Shown: positions 46,893 to 55,940 of the stretch, one piece after another
How positions within the stretch are numbered: position 1 is the stretch's first letter
Layout of the letters: each line of letters starts with the position of its first letter
NCBI GenBank assembly: GCA_003022535.1
Contig: PXTT01000051.1
Coordinates: forward strand, 1 to 57,742
DNA from: Bacteroidetes bacterium QS_9_68_14
Lineage (GTDB): Bacteria; Bacteroidota; Rhodothermia; Rhodothermales; Salinibacteraceae
Length of the DNA stretch: 57,742 bases
Direction of reading: 5' to 3'
Notes under the pieces: model-generated
Database searches by the model: none
What the model was told of the DNA's origin: nothing
What the model saw: only the letters and a program-made list of their open reading frames with translations
Position numbers and translations under genes: made by a program

Positions 46893-48290
46893 ATGGAAGA
46901 CGCGCTTCGCTACGCCGACGACCACCAGGACCGCTTCACCGGCGAGCTCGAAGAGCTTCTGCGCATCCCCTCGATCTCGACGGACCCCGAGTACGCTGAT
47001 GACGTGCAGCAGGCGGCCAACTGGCTGGCCTCACACCTGCGCTCCGTCGGCCTCGCGGGCGTGGAGGTGTGCCAGACCGACGGCCACCCCATCGTCTACG
47101 GCGAGGACCTGCGCGCCGGCGAGGAGGCGCCGACGGTGCTCGTCTACGGTCACTACGACGTGCAGCCGCCCGACCCGCTGGAGCTATGGGACAGCCCGCC
47201 TTTCGAGCCGACGCGCCAGAACGGCGACGGCCACGCCGAGGCGATCTACGCGCGCGGCGCCTGCGACGACAAGGGGCAGATGTTCATGCACGTCAAGGCC
47301 GCCGAGAGCTACCTCGCCGCCGATGGCGAAGGCGGCGCGTTGCCCGTCAACCTCAAGTTCCTCATCGAGGGCGAAGAGGAGAGCGGGAGCGTCCACCTGG
47401 CCCCCTTCATCGAGGACCACAAAGACCGCCTCGACGCTGACGTGGTCCTCATCAGCGACACCGGCATGTTTGCCGAGGGGGTGCCGTCGATCACGTACGG
47501 GCTGCGCGGGCTCGCCTACGTGGAGGTCACGCTCACCGGGCCGGAGCGCGATCTGCACTCCGGGCTCTTCGGCGGCGCGGTCGAAAACCCGGCCAACGCC
47601 CTGGCGCGCCTCATCGCGGGCCTGCATGATGCGGACCACCGCGTGGCCGTCGAGGGCTTCTACGACGACGTGCAAGACCTGACCGACGAGGAGCGCCAGA
47701 CCTTCCAGAAGCTGCCCTTCGACGAAGCCGACTGGCGCGAGGAGATCAGCCTGAAGGAGAGCAAGACCGAAGCCGGCTACGGCGTGCTCGAGGCCGTCGG
47801 CGCGCGGCCCACGCTCGACGTGAACGGCCTGGCCAGCGGCTACCAGGGCGAAGGCGCCAAGACCGTGCTGCCCGCGAAGGCAAGCGCCAAGATCAGCTGC
47901 CGCCTCGTGCCCGACCAGACGCCCGACGACATCGCCGCCAAGCTCGAACGGTATTTCGAGAAGCACGTGCCCAGCACGATGCGCCTCGAGTTCGAGCGCC
48001 TCCACGGCGGCCAGCCGGCTTTGATCGACACCGAGAGCGACGCCATGCAGGCCGCCGCCGACGCGATGGAGGGCGTCTACGGGCGCCGCCCCTTCTTCAC
48101 GCGCGAGGGCGGCACCATCCCCGTCGTCGCCGACTTCAAGAACCTGCTGGGCCTCGACACGGTGCTGATGGGCTTCGGGCTCGAGTCCGATGCCATCCAC
48201 TCGCCCAACGAGCACTTCGGCCTCGGCCGCTTCCGCGAGGGCATCCAGTCGATCATTCGCTTCCACCAGCGCTACGCCGAGCGGCGGTAG
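46893..48290 (+). CDS. M20 family metallo-dipeptidase
   Basis: 465 residues. Two-metal site residues appear in order: His and Asp in VYGHYDVQPPDP, bridging Asp in YARGACDDKGQ, catalytic Glu in IEGEEESGS, Asp in ISDTGMF and the last His in HSPNEHF. A dimerisation lid domain lies between. The pattern fits CNDP-type dipeptidases of the M20 family, a cytosolic enzyme cleaving dipeptides. Preceded by a short A/C-rich leader. Confidence 0.92.
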   Translation: MEDALRYADDHQDRFTGELEELLRIPSISTDPEYADDVQQAANWLASHLRSVGLAGVEVCQTDGHPIVYGEDLRAGEEAPTVLVYGHYDVQPPDPLELWDSPPFEPTRQNGDGHAEAIYARGACDDKGQMFMHVKAAESYLAADGEGGALPVNLKFLIEGEEESGSVHLAPFIEDHKDRLDADVVLISDTGMFAEGVPSITYGLRGLAYVEVTLTGPERDLHSGLFGGAVENPANALARLIAGLHDADHRVAVEGFYDDVQDLTDEERQTFQKLPFDEADWREEISLKESKTEAGYGVLEAVGARPTLDVNGLASGYQGEGAKTVLPAKASAKISCRLVPDQTPDDIAAKLERYFEKHVPSTMRLEFERLHGGQPALIDTESDAMQAAADAMEGVYGRRPFFTREGGTIPVVADFKNLLGLDTVLMGFGLESDAIHSPNEHFGLGRFREGIQSIIRFHQRYAERR

Positions 48291-48450
48291 CCGAAGTACG
48301 GGACGACGGAGAGGCATCCCCTCTGGATCGGGAGGGGGTGGCAAGAGAACGGCGAAGAAAAGCCAGGCCGCGCGCGTTGCTTTTGCCCGCGTCGCTTCGT
48401 TAAAGTAAGTGCGAAACCGTTGCCTGTCTTTCTTCTCTCCACCCGCCCGT

Positions 48451-50292
48451 ATGCGCACGCTTCTCGCTCTCCTCGTCGCGTTGCTCACGGCCGCCACGCT
48501 CGCGCCCCCGGCGGCGCTCGCCCAGGACGGCGACGACGACCGCACCACGCAGCCCGAGGGCGGCGGCGACCGCCTCACCGGCGCGCCCTTCGCCACGCGC
48601 AGCTCCGTCGTCGCGCCCAACGGGATCGCGGCCACCAGCCAGCCGCTCGCCTCCCAGATTGCGGTGGACGTGCTCAAAGGCGGCGGCAACGCCGTGGACG
48701 CGGCCATCGCCGCCAACGCCGCGCTGGGCCTCATGGAGCCGACCGGCAACGGCATCGGCGGGGACCTCTTCGCCATGGTCTGGGACCCGGAGGCGGGCGG
48801 CGGCTCCGGGAAGCTCTACGGCCTCAACGCCAGCGGGCGCGCGCCGCAGAACCTCACGCTCGGCGAGCTCAAGGCCGAGCTGGGCGAGCGCGAGGAGATC
48901 CCGCTCATCGGCCCCGCGCCGGTGACGGTGCCCGGCACCGTGAGCGGCTGGTACAAGCTGCACGGACGCTTCGGCCAGCAGCCCATGAGCGAGAACCTGG
49001 CCCCGGCGATTCGCTACGCGCGGGAGGGCTTCCCGCTCTCGCAGGTCATCGCCTACTACTGGAAAGGCAACACCGACGCCTTCAAGTACTACCAGCGCGA
49101 GACGGATCTCTTGCCTGAGCAGGGCAACTGGCGCGAGACGTACCTCGTCCGCGACGAGGAGGGCGACACGCTCCGCGCCCCACGCCAGGGAGAGATGTTC
49201 ACCAATCCCGATCTGGCCAACACGCTCGAAACCATCGCCGAGAACGGGCGCTCCGCATTCTACGAAGGCGAGATCGCCCGCACCATCGACGCGTACATGC
49301 GCGAGATCGGCGGGCACCTGCGCTATGAAGACTTCGCGGAGCACGAGGCCACCTGGGTAGAGCCGGTCAGCACCGAGTACCGCGGCTACGAGGTCTACGA
49401 GCTGCCGCCCAACGGCCAGGGCATCGCCGCCCTCCAAATGCTCCAGCTCCTGAAAGAGTACGACCTCGAGGAGATGGGGCACAACACCGCCGACTACCTG
49501 CACGTCATGGCCGAGGCCAAAAAATTGGCCTTCGAGGACCGCGCGCGCTTCTATGCCGACCCGGCCTTCTACGACGTGCCGACGGCGGAGCTCCTCTCGG
49601 AGGAGTACGCCGACGCGCGCCGCGAGCAGATCGCGATGGACGACGTGATGCAGACGCCCACGCACGGCAATCCGGAACGCCTCGCCGAGGCGACCGAGAT
49701 GCTTCAGGAGGGCGACACGATCTACCTGACCGTGGCCGACTCGACCGGCATGATGGTGTCGCTCATCCAGAGCAACTACGCAGGCATGGGAAGCGGGCTC
49801 GTGCCCCCGGAGCTGGGCTTCATGCTGCAAGACCGCGGCGCGCTCTTCAACCTCAACCCCGACCACCCCAACGCCTACGCGCCCGAGAAGCGCCCCTTCC
49901 ACACGATCATCCCCGCCTTCGTGACGAAAGACGGGCGGCCGTGGATGAGCTTTGGCGTGATGGGCGGGGCGATGCAGCCGCAGGGCCACGTGCAGATCCT
50001 GGCAAACATGATCGACTTTGGGATGAACGTGCAGGAGGCCGGCGACGCAGCCCGCTACCGCCACCGCGGCTCCAGCTCGCCGACCGGCTCGGGGATCGAA
50101 GGCGGCGGCACGCTGAACGTGGAAAGCGGCGTGCCCGCACCCGTCGTGGAGGCCCTGCGCGAGATGGGCCATGAGGTGGAAGTGGACGCCGGCGGTTACG
50201 GCGGCTACCAGGCCATCCGCTGGGACCCCGGGGAGGGCGTCTACTGGGGCGCCACCGAGATGCGCAAGGACGGCGAAGTCGCCGGCTATTGA
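48451..50292 (+). CDS. ggt: Gamma-glutamyltranspeptidase
   Basis: 613 residues from MRTLLALLVALLTAATLAPP, a signal peptide ending ALAQ, so the enzyme is exported. The N-terminal GGT block (IAATSQPLASQIAVDVLKGG) and GNGIGGDLFAMVWD are present. The autoprocessing Thr that starts the small subunit is likely the one in EGDTIYLTVADSTGMMVSLI. It cleaves gamma-glutamyl compounds such as glutathione in the periplasm. The ORF-track start 14 codons upstream is rejected because the inner ATG gives the signal peptide. Together with the M20 peptidase it suggests peptide scavenging. Confidence 0.93.
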   Translation: MRTLLALLVALLTAATLAPPAALAQDGDDDRTTQPEGGGDRLTGAPFATRSSVVAPNGIAATSQPLASQIAVDVLKGGGNAVDAAIAANAALGLMEPTGNGIGGDLFAMVWDPEAGGGSGKLYGLNASGRAPQNLTLGELKAELGEREEIPLIGPAPVTVPGTVSGWYKLHGRFGQQPMSENLAPAIRYAREGFPLSQVIAYYWKGNTDAFKYYQRETDLLPEQGNWRETYLVRDEEGDTLRAPRQGEMFTNPDLANTLETIAENGRSAFYEGEIARTIDAYMREIGGHLRYEDFAEHEATWVEPVSTEYRGYEVYELPPNGQGIAALQMLQLLKEYDLEEMGHNTADYLHVMAEAKKLAFEDRARFYADPAFYDVPTAELLSEEYADARREQIAMDDVMQTPTHGNPERLAEATEMLQEGDTIYLTVADSTGMMVSLIQSNYAGMGSGLVPPELGFMLQDRGALFNLNPDHPNAYAPEKRPFHTIIPAFVTKDGRPWMSFGVMGGAMQPQGHVQILANMIDFGMNVQEAGDAARYRHRGSSSPTGSGIEGGGTLNVESGVPAPVVEALREMGHEVEVDAGGYGGYQAIRWDPGEGVYWGATEMRKDGEVAGY

Positions 50293-50350
50293 TCCGGTTT
50301 GGCGTTTGGGACTGGGGGTTTCGCGTCTTTCGTGCCGCCTCGGCGACAGC

Positions 50351-51319
50351 GTGAGCGACTCCGAACCCCGGACTCCGAGCACGCAACTCGCAAAAGCCGC
50401 GCTCATCGGCAACGGGCCGCATGCAGAAATGCGCGCGAGGGCCGTCCGCGCTGCCGACGGGGCCACGCTGGCCGAGCACCTGCCCGAGGCGACCGCCGCG
50501 GGCGTGATTCAGCGGCGGGAGACGGCCCTTGACGTGGCGCTGCTGTGCGGCACGCCCGGGCGGCGGGCGGAGCGCGCCGAGGCGGCGTTGCGGCAGGGAC
50601 GGCACCTCTTTCTGGAGTGGCCCCCGGCGGCCTCGGTCGGGGAGGCCGAGCGGCTGGCCGCCCACGCCGAGGAAGCCGGCGCGGAGGTGGGCGTGAGCCG
50701 CCCGCTGCGCTTCCACCCGCTCTTCGCCGCATTGCCGCGCGGGGCGCACGTCGGCACGGTGTCTGTCCAGCAAGACGTTGAGCGAGCAGGCGACGGGCGC
50801 AACGCCGTCTCGCCATTCCGGGCACGCCTCGCCGACGCGCTGGACCTGAGCGTCGCGCTGGCGGGCGCGGCCGGCGACGAAGGCCCCGCCGCCGGTCGCC
50901 GCGCGGGGCGGAGCGTCACGTATCTCGACGCGCAGGCCGTCCGCGCTGCCGATGGGGCCCGCTTCGAGGCGCTCCTGGCGGGGCTGCGCTTCGCCAGCGG
51001 CACCTACGCGCAGGTCGCCGTGCGGCGTGGCCTCACGGGCGCTCCACGGCGACGCCTCCGGGCCGCCGGCCACGGCGGCTTCCAGCTCGGCGCCGCCCTC
51101 GACGCGCCGGGCGTGCGCGTCCGGAGCGGCGACGCCCGCGACGAGCCACGCGACCCGTCGCCCTCGTCCGGCGACGGCGCGTTTCTGGGCGCGCTCCGGC
51201 GCCGCGAGACGCGCGCCTTTCTCGGGGCGCTTCAGGCCGGCCGCCCCGCGCCGGTCTCGCTCCTCGACGCCGTGGCCGTGATGCGCCTCACCGAACGCCT
51301 GCTGCGGCAGGTGCGTTGA
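50351..51319 (+). CDS. Gfo/Idh/MocA-like oxidoreductase, degenerate active site
   Basis: 322 residues from a GTG (VSDSEPRTPST). The Rossmann-type start is AALIGNGPHAEMRARAVRAA, and LDVALLCGTPGRRAERAEAA with HLFLEWPPAASVGEAERLAA corresponds to the family block that normally reads VLCEKP; the usual Lys of EKP is Trp here. Compositional bias is strong (Ala/Arg). It may have lost dehydrogenase activity or be a distant relative. It follows ggt by 58 bp. Confidence 0.6.
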   Translation: MSDSEPRTPSTQLAKAALIGNGPHAEMRARAVRAADGATLAEHLPEATAAGVIQRRETALDVALLCGTPGRRAERAEAALRQGRHLFLEWPPAASVGEAERLAAHAEEAGAEVGVSRPLRFHPLFAALPRGAHVGTVSVQQDVERAGDGRNAVSPFRARLADALDLSVALAGAAGDEGPAAGRRAGRSVTYLDAQAVRAADGARFEALLAGLRFASGTYAQVAVRRGLTGAPRRRLRAAGHGGFQLGAALDAPGVRVRSGDARDEPRDPSPSSGDGAFLGALRRRETRAFLGALQAGRPAPVSLLDAVAVMRLTERLLRQVR

Positions 51320-51413
51320 CCTTGAAGATGCGAAAAAAGAAGGTAAGAAGGGAGGCCTCCGACCGCCCCCCACTCTCCACCTCCTTTTCCCCTCCTCTTC
51401 GCGGCGCAGTCTC

Positions 51414-52397
51414 ATGCCGTTCCTTTTCACAATCGCTTTGGCGATTGCGTTTCTGGGCGTCTCGACGGTCGCCTCGGCCATCAAAGTCGTCAACGAATAC
51501 GAGCGCGGCGTCAAGTTCACGTTCGGGAAGTTCACCGAAGTGATGCCGCCCGGGCTGGGCGTGGTCGTGCCCTTCGTGCAGACGTGGGAGCGCGTGGACA
51601 TGCGCGTCAAGGCCGTCGACGTGCCGCAGCAGGAGTCCATCACGCGCGACAACGTGACTGTCAGCATCAACGCGGTGATCTACTACAAGGTGCGCAACGC
51701 CGAGCGGGCCATCATCGAGGTGGAGCGCTACCAATACGCCGTGCGGCAGCTCGCGCAGACGACCATGCGCAACGTCGTCGGCGAAGTGGACCTCGACGCC
51801 CTGCTGGGGGAGCGCGAGAAAATTTCCCAGCAGATCCGACAGATCATCGACGCGGCGACCGACCCGTGGGGCATCGAGGTGCAGAGCGTGGAGCTGAAAG
51901 ACATCATCCTGGCCGACGACATGCAGCGCGTGATCGCCCGCCAGGCGGAGGCCGAGCGCGAGCGCCGCGCTGTGACGATCCAGGCGGAGGGGGAGCTGGA
52001 GGCAGCCGAGAACTTGGCCGAGGCGGCCCGCCGCATGAGCGGTGTCGATGGCGCGCTGCACCTGCGCACGCTCCAGACCTTGCGCGGCATTAGCAGCGAC
52101 GACACGAACCTCGTGGCCCTGCCCATCCCGATGGAGGCGCTGCGCACGCTCGAAAGGCTCGGCGAGGACCTCGGCGAGCGCCTCGAAGCGTCCGACGACA
52201 GCGACGGCGGCGGCCACGCGACCGAAGACGAAGAAGACGAAGGGACGGCCGGCGACCCGGGCACGCTCGAAGAGGGCAACGCGGACGGCGCGTGGCCGGA
52301 CCGCTCGCCCGGTGACGCGCCGGAGTTCGCCCCGTCCCGGCGCGAGGAGCCGTCGGAGCGCGACGCTTCCGAGCGCAGTTCATCCTCCGCGTCGTGA
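51414..52397 (+). CDS. Slipin / SPFH-domain (stomatin-like) protein
   Basis: 327 residues with one N-terminal membrane segment (FLFTIALAIAFLGVSTVASA) and a complete SPFH domain (VNEYERGVKFTFGKFTEVMP, VDVPQQESITRDNVTVSINA, LRNVVGEVDLDALL-type block). A short coiled coil (RQAEAERERRAVTIQAEGEL) precedes a 70-residue acidic tail (SDGGGHATEDEEDEGTAGDP). Such proteins organise membrane microdomains or control membrane proteases. The usual NfeD partner gene is not adjacent. Confidence 0.9.
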   Translation: MPFLFTIALAIAFLGVSTVASAIKVVNEYERGVKFTFGKFTEVMPPGLGVVVPFVQTWERVDMRVKAVDVPQQESITRDNVTVSINAVIYYKVRNAERAIIEVERYQYAVRQLAQTTMRNVVGEVDLDALLGEREKISQQIRQIIDAATDPWGIEVQSVELKDIILADDMQRVIARQAEAERERRAVTIQAEGELEAAENLAEAARRMSGVDGALHLRTLQTLRGISSDDTNLVALPIPMEALRTLERLGEDLGERLEASDDSDGGGHATEDEEDEGTAGDPGTLEEGNADGAWPDRSPGDAPEFAPSRREEPSERDASERSSSSAS

Positions 52398-52400
52398 GCG

Positions 52401-52769
52401 TCACTCGCCGGACGCTGAATCGTTGCCGTCGGCCTCGGAATTGAGTTGGCGCAGAAGCGCTTCGGCAGCACGCTTGGGTTTGGGAAGTCTATTTTCCACT
52501 ACGTTCCATGCCTTGTCGTAGTCGAAGCTCAGGTAGCCGTGCACCGCGATGTTTCTAAATCCGGCGATATCGTCTCAGTCGACCTCGGGACGACGAGCTT
52601 TCACCGAATCGGAGAGACGTTGTGTGGATTCGGCCATCGTCCGCAAATTGCGCACCGTAGCGTCTTGCGTCTTCTCGTCTTCAAGAAAGACATGCTTGCC
52701 CTCGGCGGTGTACTGCTCCACACGCTCGATGCTGTCCAGAATGTGCGTCAGGTAAAGCCGGTCGTCTTT
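52401..52769 (-). pseudogene. HEPN-domain toxin, inactivated by in-frame stop
   Basis: Not a single ORF. In one frame the minus strand reads KDDRLYLTHILDSIERVEQY, continues to SDSVKARRPEVD, hits TGA at 52575-52577, and resumes DDIAGFRNIAVHGYLSFDYD through to NDSASGE and a stop. HEPN proteins have Trp-x-Asp-Ile before RNxxVH, so the TGA most likely replaced TGG. The toxin motif Rx4H (RNIAVH) survives after the stop. No ATG, GTG or TTG start is found in frame at the head, and one missing A there would shift CTGCGAAAGACGAC out of frame. It overlaps the end of the MNT gene, as in MNT-HEPN pairs. Confidence 0.75.
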
Positions 52770-53061
52770 CGCAGCGGCTGCGCTTCTTCGAGGACTCGTT
52801 GGCGAATATATTCGTGAATGCCCTGCGCGGTGGCCACGTCCACTTGGCGGTCGAGTAGGTCTTGGAGATCCATCAGCAGCCCCCCCCCAAGTCGAACAGG
52901 TCTCGGTCGGCGTCCAAGTCCACCAAAAAATCCACGTCGCTCCCCGGCCCCAGCTCTCCGCACGCGGCGGAGCCGAAGACGCGCACGTTGCGCGCTCCGT
53001 GCTTCTCGGCAAGGCGCAGGATCTCCTCGCGGCGCTCGGCGATGACCGGGTCGAGCGGCAT
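52748..53061 (-). pseudogene. MNT-type nucleotidyltransferase antitoxin with G9 frameshift
   Basis: The frame from 53061 (MPLDPVIAERREEILRLAEK) carries the minimal nucleotidyltransferase motif GSAACGELGPGSDVDFLVDL (GSxxxG...DxD) and stops soon after DLFDLGGGC. The next frame continues LLMDLQDLLDRQVDVATAQG to a stop at 52748. The frames meet in a G9 run on the coding strand (C9 at 52880-52888). Seven or ten G would restore one 105- or 106-codon ORF with the family-typical DLGGLLMDLQDLL. This protein class silences HEPN toxins, partly by adenylylation. The tract could be a slippage switch, decay or base-calling error. Confidence 0.75.
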
Positions 53062-53136
53062 GGTCGCTCGAGGGGACGATGCAGGAGGAAAGACGAGCAG
53101 GCGCGTTGTCCCGTTTTTTCACCCAACGCCCTCCTG
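53057..53136 (-). repeat. Left arm of an ~80-bp inverted repeat
   Basis: Read on the minus strand, this stretch runs from CAGGAGGGCGTTGGGTG to the start codon of the MNT gene. It matches 53316-53394 on the plus strand with roughly ten differences. Shared features are GGCGTTGGGTGAAAAAA and CAACGCGCCTGCT, then a pyrimidine-rich part before ATG. Confidence 0.75.
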
Positions 53137-53207
53137 TGCCGGGCGTTCACGTTCTCTGGAAACGCCTTTTTCAGCCCCGCCACTCCCGAACGCCGCCCCT
53201 CCGTTCG

Positions 53208-53333
53208 ATGCCCGCCGCCTCCGACGTACGCACCGACCCGCAAGGCCACGTGGCCGACGCGCTGGCGCGCCAGCCGTTCGAGGAAGTGCTGCGCCGAATC
53301 GGCCGCGTGGCCGCGCAGGAAGGCGTTGGGTGA
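53208..53333 (+). pseudogene. Detached N-terminus of a PcnB/CCA-transferase gene
   Basis: 41 residues (MPAASDVRTDPQGHVADALA, then RRIGRVAAQEGVG) that correspond to the residues normally found just before the GGxxRD nucleotide-binding motif of class II CCA-adding/poly(A) polymerase proteins. The frame is cut off by TGA exactly as the right inverted-repeat arm begins. It is in the same orientation as the remaining gene body at 53390. Confidence 0.65.
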
Positions 53334-53394
53334 AAAAATGAGGCAACGCGCCTGCTTGTCTTTTCTCCTACATCGTCCCCCGAGCGCCCATGCC
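53316..53394 (+). repeat. Right arm of the ~80-bp inverted repeat
   Basis: Plus-strand copy of the left arm, running from CAGGAAGGCGTTGGGTG to the ATG at 53390. It occupies the place where the nucleotidyltransferase catalytic segment of the pcnB-type gene should be. The arms are separated by 179 bp that hold the detached gene head. Confidence 0.75.
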
Positions 53395-54820
53395 CACCAC
53401 CGCGCACGTCTACGAAAACTTCGGCACGGCCGCCGTGCGCGTCCCGTCCCCGGTCGAGGGCGACGACGCACCGATGGTTCTCGAGTTCGTGGCCGCGCGG
53501 AAAGAGAGCTACCGCTCCGACAGCCGCAAGCCCGACGTCGAGGCGGCCACGCTGGCGGAGGACCTGCGCCGCCGCGATTTCACCGTCAACGCCCTCGCCG
53601 CCGCCCTCGCGCCCGACCGCTTCGGCGCGCTTATCGACCCATTCGACGGCCACGCCGACCTGGAGCGCCAGCTGCTGCGCACGCCGCTGGACCCCGCAGA
53701 CACCTTCGCGGACGACCCGCTGCGCATGGTCCGTGCCGCCCGCTTCGCCGCGCAGCTCGGCTTCGACGTGGCCGCAGAGGCGCGCGCGGCGATGAAGGAA
53801 AACGCCGAGCGCGTCGAGATCCTCTCGCCGGAGCGCATCGCCGAGGAGCTCCAGAAAATCATCGCGGCAGAGGTTCCATCCATCGGGTTCCACGTTCTCG
53901 AAAACGCAGGACTCCTGGAGCGCTTTCTGCCGGAGCTCTCGGCGCTGACGGGGACCGAGCGCCGCGAGGGCGAGAGCCACAAGGACAACTTCCTGCACAC
54001 CCTGCAAGTCCTCGACCAGCTCGCCGAGCGTGTGGCCGCGCGCCCCCTCGACGACGCCGAAGGTGCCACGCGCTGGCTGCGCTGGGCCGCGCTCCTGCAC
54101 GACATCGGCAAGGCGCGCACGAAGCGCTTCCAGGACGGCAACTGGACCTTTCACGGCCACGAGCACGTCGGCGCGCGCATGGTCGAGGACGTCTTTCGCC
54201 GCCTGCGCCTGCCGCTGGACCAGCGCCTGGACTACACCCGGAAGCTGGTGATGATGCACCACCGCCCCGCCGACCTCGCCGGCGACGAGGTGACGGACTC
54301 GGCCGTGCGCCGCCTGCTCTTCGACGCCGGCGAGGACCTCGGTGACCTGATGACCCTCGCCCGGGCAGACGTGACCAGCTCGAGCCCGCGCCGCCGCGCG
54401 CGTCACCAAGAGACCTACGACCGCGTGGCCGAGAAAATGCGCGCGGTGGAGGAGAAGGATCGCCTGCGCAACTTCGAGCCGCCCCTCAGCGGCGAGGAGA
54501 TCATGGAGGCGCTGGGAATCGAGGAAGGCGTGGCCGTCGGCATCGTCAAGGAGAACGTGCGCGAGGCCATCCTCGACGGCGACATCGAGAACGAGCACGC
54601 CGCGGCGCGCCGGTACATGGACGAGATCGCCGGCGAGGCGAAGCGGCGGGGCGCGCTCTTCGAGGAGATGCAGCAACGCCTGGACGGGCCGGAGCAACGC
54701 GCGCTGGGGGCGATCAAGGAAGTGCTTTTCTTCGGCAAGGTGCCCCAGGGGCGCGAGGCGGCCGTCCAGCAGCTTCTGACGGTAAAAGACGAGGCGCTGG
54801 CGGAGGAGGAAAGCGAGTGA
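53390..54820 (+). pseudogene. PcnB/CCA tRNA nucleotidyltransferase body lacking catalytic motifs
   Basis: 476 residues as read. It starts MPTTAHVYENFGTAAVRV, which in intact proteins is about 50-60 residues into the nucleotidyltransferase domain. The later parts are complete: RRRDFTVNALAAALAPDRFG, the RNA-binding DPLRMVRAARFAAQLGFDV, and an HD domain (LLHDIGKARTKRF and MHHRPADL). The GGxxRD and DxD metal-binding motifs are absent, so the product should not add nucleotides unless this region is misassembled. The HD part could still act as a phosphohydrolase. If real, another CCA-adding gene must exist in the genome. Confidence 0.7.
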
Positions 54821-54995
54821 GCCTACGTGGGTCGTGGGAAAACTTAGCGTCTTTCCATCGGTCCGCACTACGCGCCATGAACGCGCGGCCCCACGCGCGG
54901 GCTCATCGGAGCGTCGCGCGCGTCGCCATGGGCCGCTGGCTACATGCTATCTTGCTCGCGTGCGTCTTTCCTTGCATCTACCCGCCGCGCCTGTC

Positions 54996-55175
54996 ATGAG
55001 GCAGCTTATCCAGATCCTCATTGCCATCTTTCTGCCCCCGCTTTCGGTCTTTCTGCAAAAAGGACTCGGCCGGGCCTTTTTGCTCAACGTCGTGCTTTCG
55101 CTGATCGCCCTGTTGCCCGGCAGCATCCACGCGCTGTGGTTGTTGCTCGATAGCGGCTCTGGGCTGGGGCGCTGA
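54996..55175 (+). CDS. YqaE/Pmp3-family small membrane protein
   Basis: 59 residues, too short for most callers at this start. MRQLIQILIAIFLPPLSVFL and NVVLSLIALLPGSIHALWLL are the two membrane segments of the UPF0057/Pmp3 family, with the conserved PPLxVFL and LPGxIHAxW motifs. Members affect membrane potential and salt tolerance in yeast and plants; the bacterial role is unclear. The track start lies 54 codons upstream in spacer DNA. Confidence 0.85.
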   Translation: MRQLIQILIAIFLPPLSVFLQKGLGRAFLLNVVLSLIALLPGSIHALWLLLDSGSGLGR

Positions 55176-55191
55176 CGGAAGGAGGGGGCGA

Positions 55192-55728
55192 CTACTGTGC
55201 CGCACTGGTCGCTTCTGCTTCGGCCCCCGTTTCCACCTCGGCCCCCGCCTTTTCGGAAGAAGCCGTTTCTTCTTCGTCCGGCGTTGCTTCGTCAGTGCCG
55301 GGCTCAGAAGCCGCCTCGGCAGCGGCAGCCGGGCGTACGTCCCACATCAGCATCGTCTCGATGTCCACGTAGTCCTGCTCGCCGTAGTCGTCCTCGAAAA
55401 TGTAGTCCCCCAGCTCGCCGCGGCGTTGCGGGCTCGTGCGCTTCCACTCCATGCCCTCGCCGTCGGTAAACTCCTCGGGGAAGGGGTTGTTGATTGAGTG
55501 CGACGGGTGGTAGTTGCGGTACGTCTTCTCTGCCTCGTAGAGCGCCGCCCGGCGCGCGCCGGGCTTCGAGGCGCTCTCCCCCTTCACGCGAAACGGGCTC
55601 ACGTTGATCGTGGCCTGCCAGAAGCCGTCGTCCTGCTGGTGATACTCCGGCCGCATGACGGCGAAGTCGTTGGGGTGCGGATAGGCGCTACGGTCGTTCT
55701 GGTCGGGCGTATTGAGCTGGTCGGGCAT
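55192..55728 (-). CDS. Hypothetical acidic protein
   Basis: 178 residues (MPDQLNTPDQNDRSAYPHPN at the start). The first 120 residues are conserved-looking, with many Tyr/Asp and SHSINNPFPEEFTDGEGMEW; the last 45 are a low-complexity Glu/Ala/Thr tail. No signal peptide or membrane segment. It is convergent with the Pmp3-like gene. Family not recognised. Confidence 0.65.
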   Translation of the reverse strand: MPDQLNTPDQNDRSAYPHPNDFAVMRPEYHQQDDGFWQATINVSPFRVKGESASKPGARRAALYEAEKTYRNYHPSHSINNPFPEEFTDGEGMEWKRTSPQRRGELGDYIFEDDYGEQDYVDIETMLMWDVRPAAAAEAASEPGTDEATPDEEETASSEKAGAEVETGAEAEATSAAQ

Positions 55729-55940
55729 ATTGAGCAGGGAGGCGGGGGAGAAAGGGAGCGCGGAAGCTTTTCAGATCGGCGGCGCCGAACTTGCCCGAGC
55801 GGCGGGATGTTCGCGCGGGACGGGGGTCTCCACGCGGGTTTCGCGTTGCTGGGCGGTATGGAAGCCGGCCACGCAGTGCCGTGCGCCGTCGCCTCGAGGG
55901 TCGTCCCATCGGGGGTCGTCTCAGGGGTGTCGTCGCGGCC

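Noticed and set aside
48400-50466. 688-codon minus-strand ORF
   Set aside because: Lies antisense to the well-supported ggt gene and lacks recognisable motifs.
53142-53171. Terminator-like GGCGTT hairpin followed by a T-run
   Set aside because: A 13-base loop and only six pairs, with no plus-strand gene ending nearby. It lies between the inverted-repeat arms and may be incidental.
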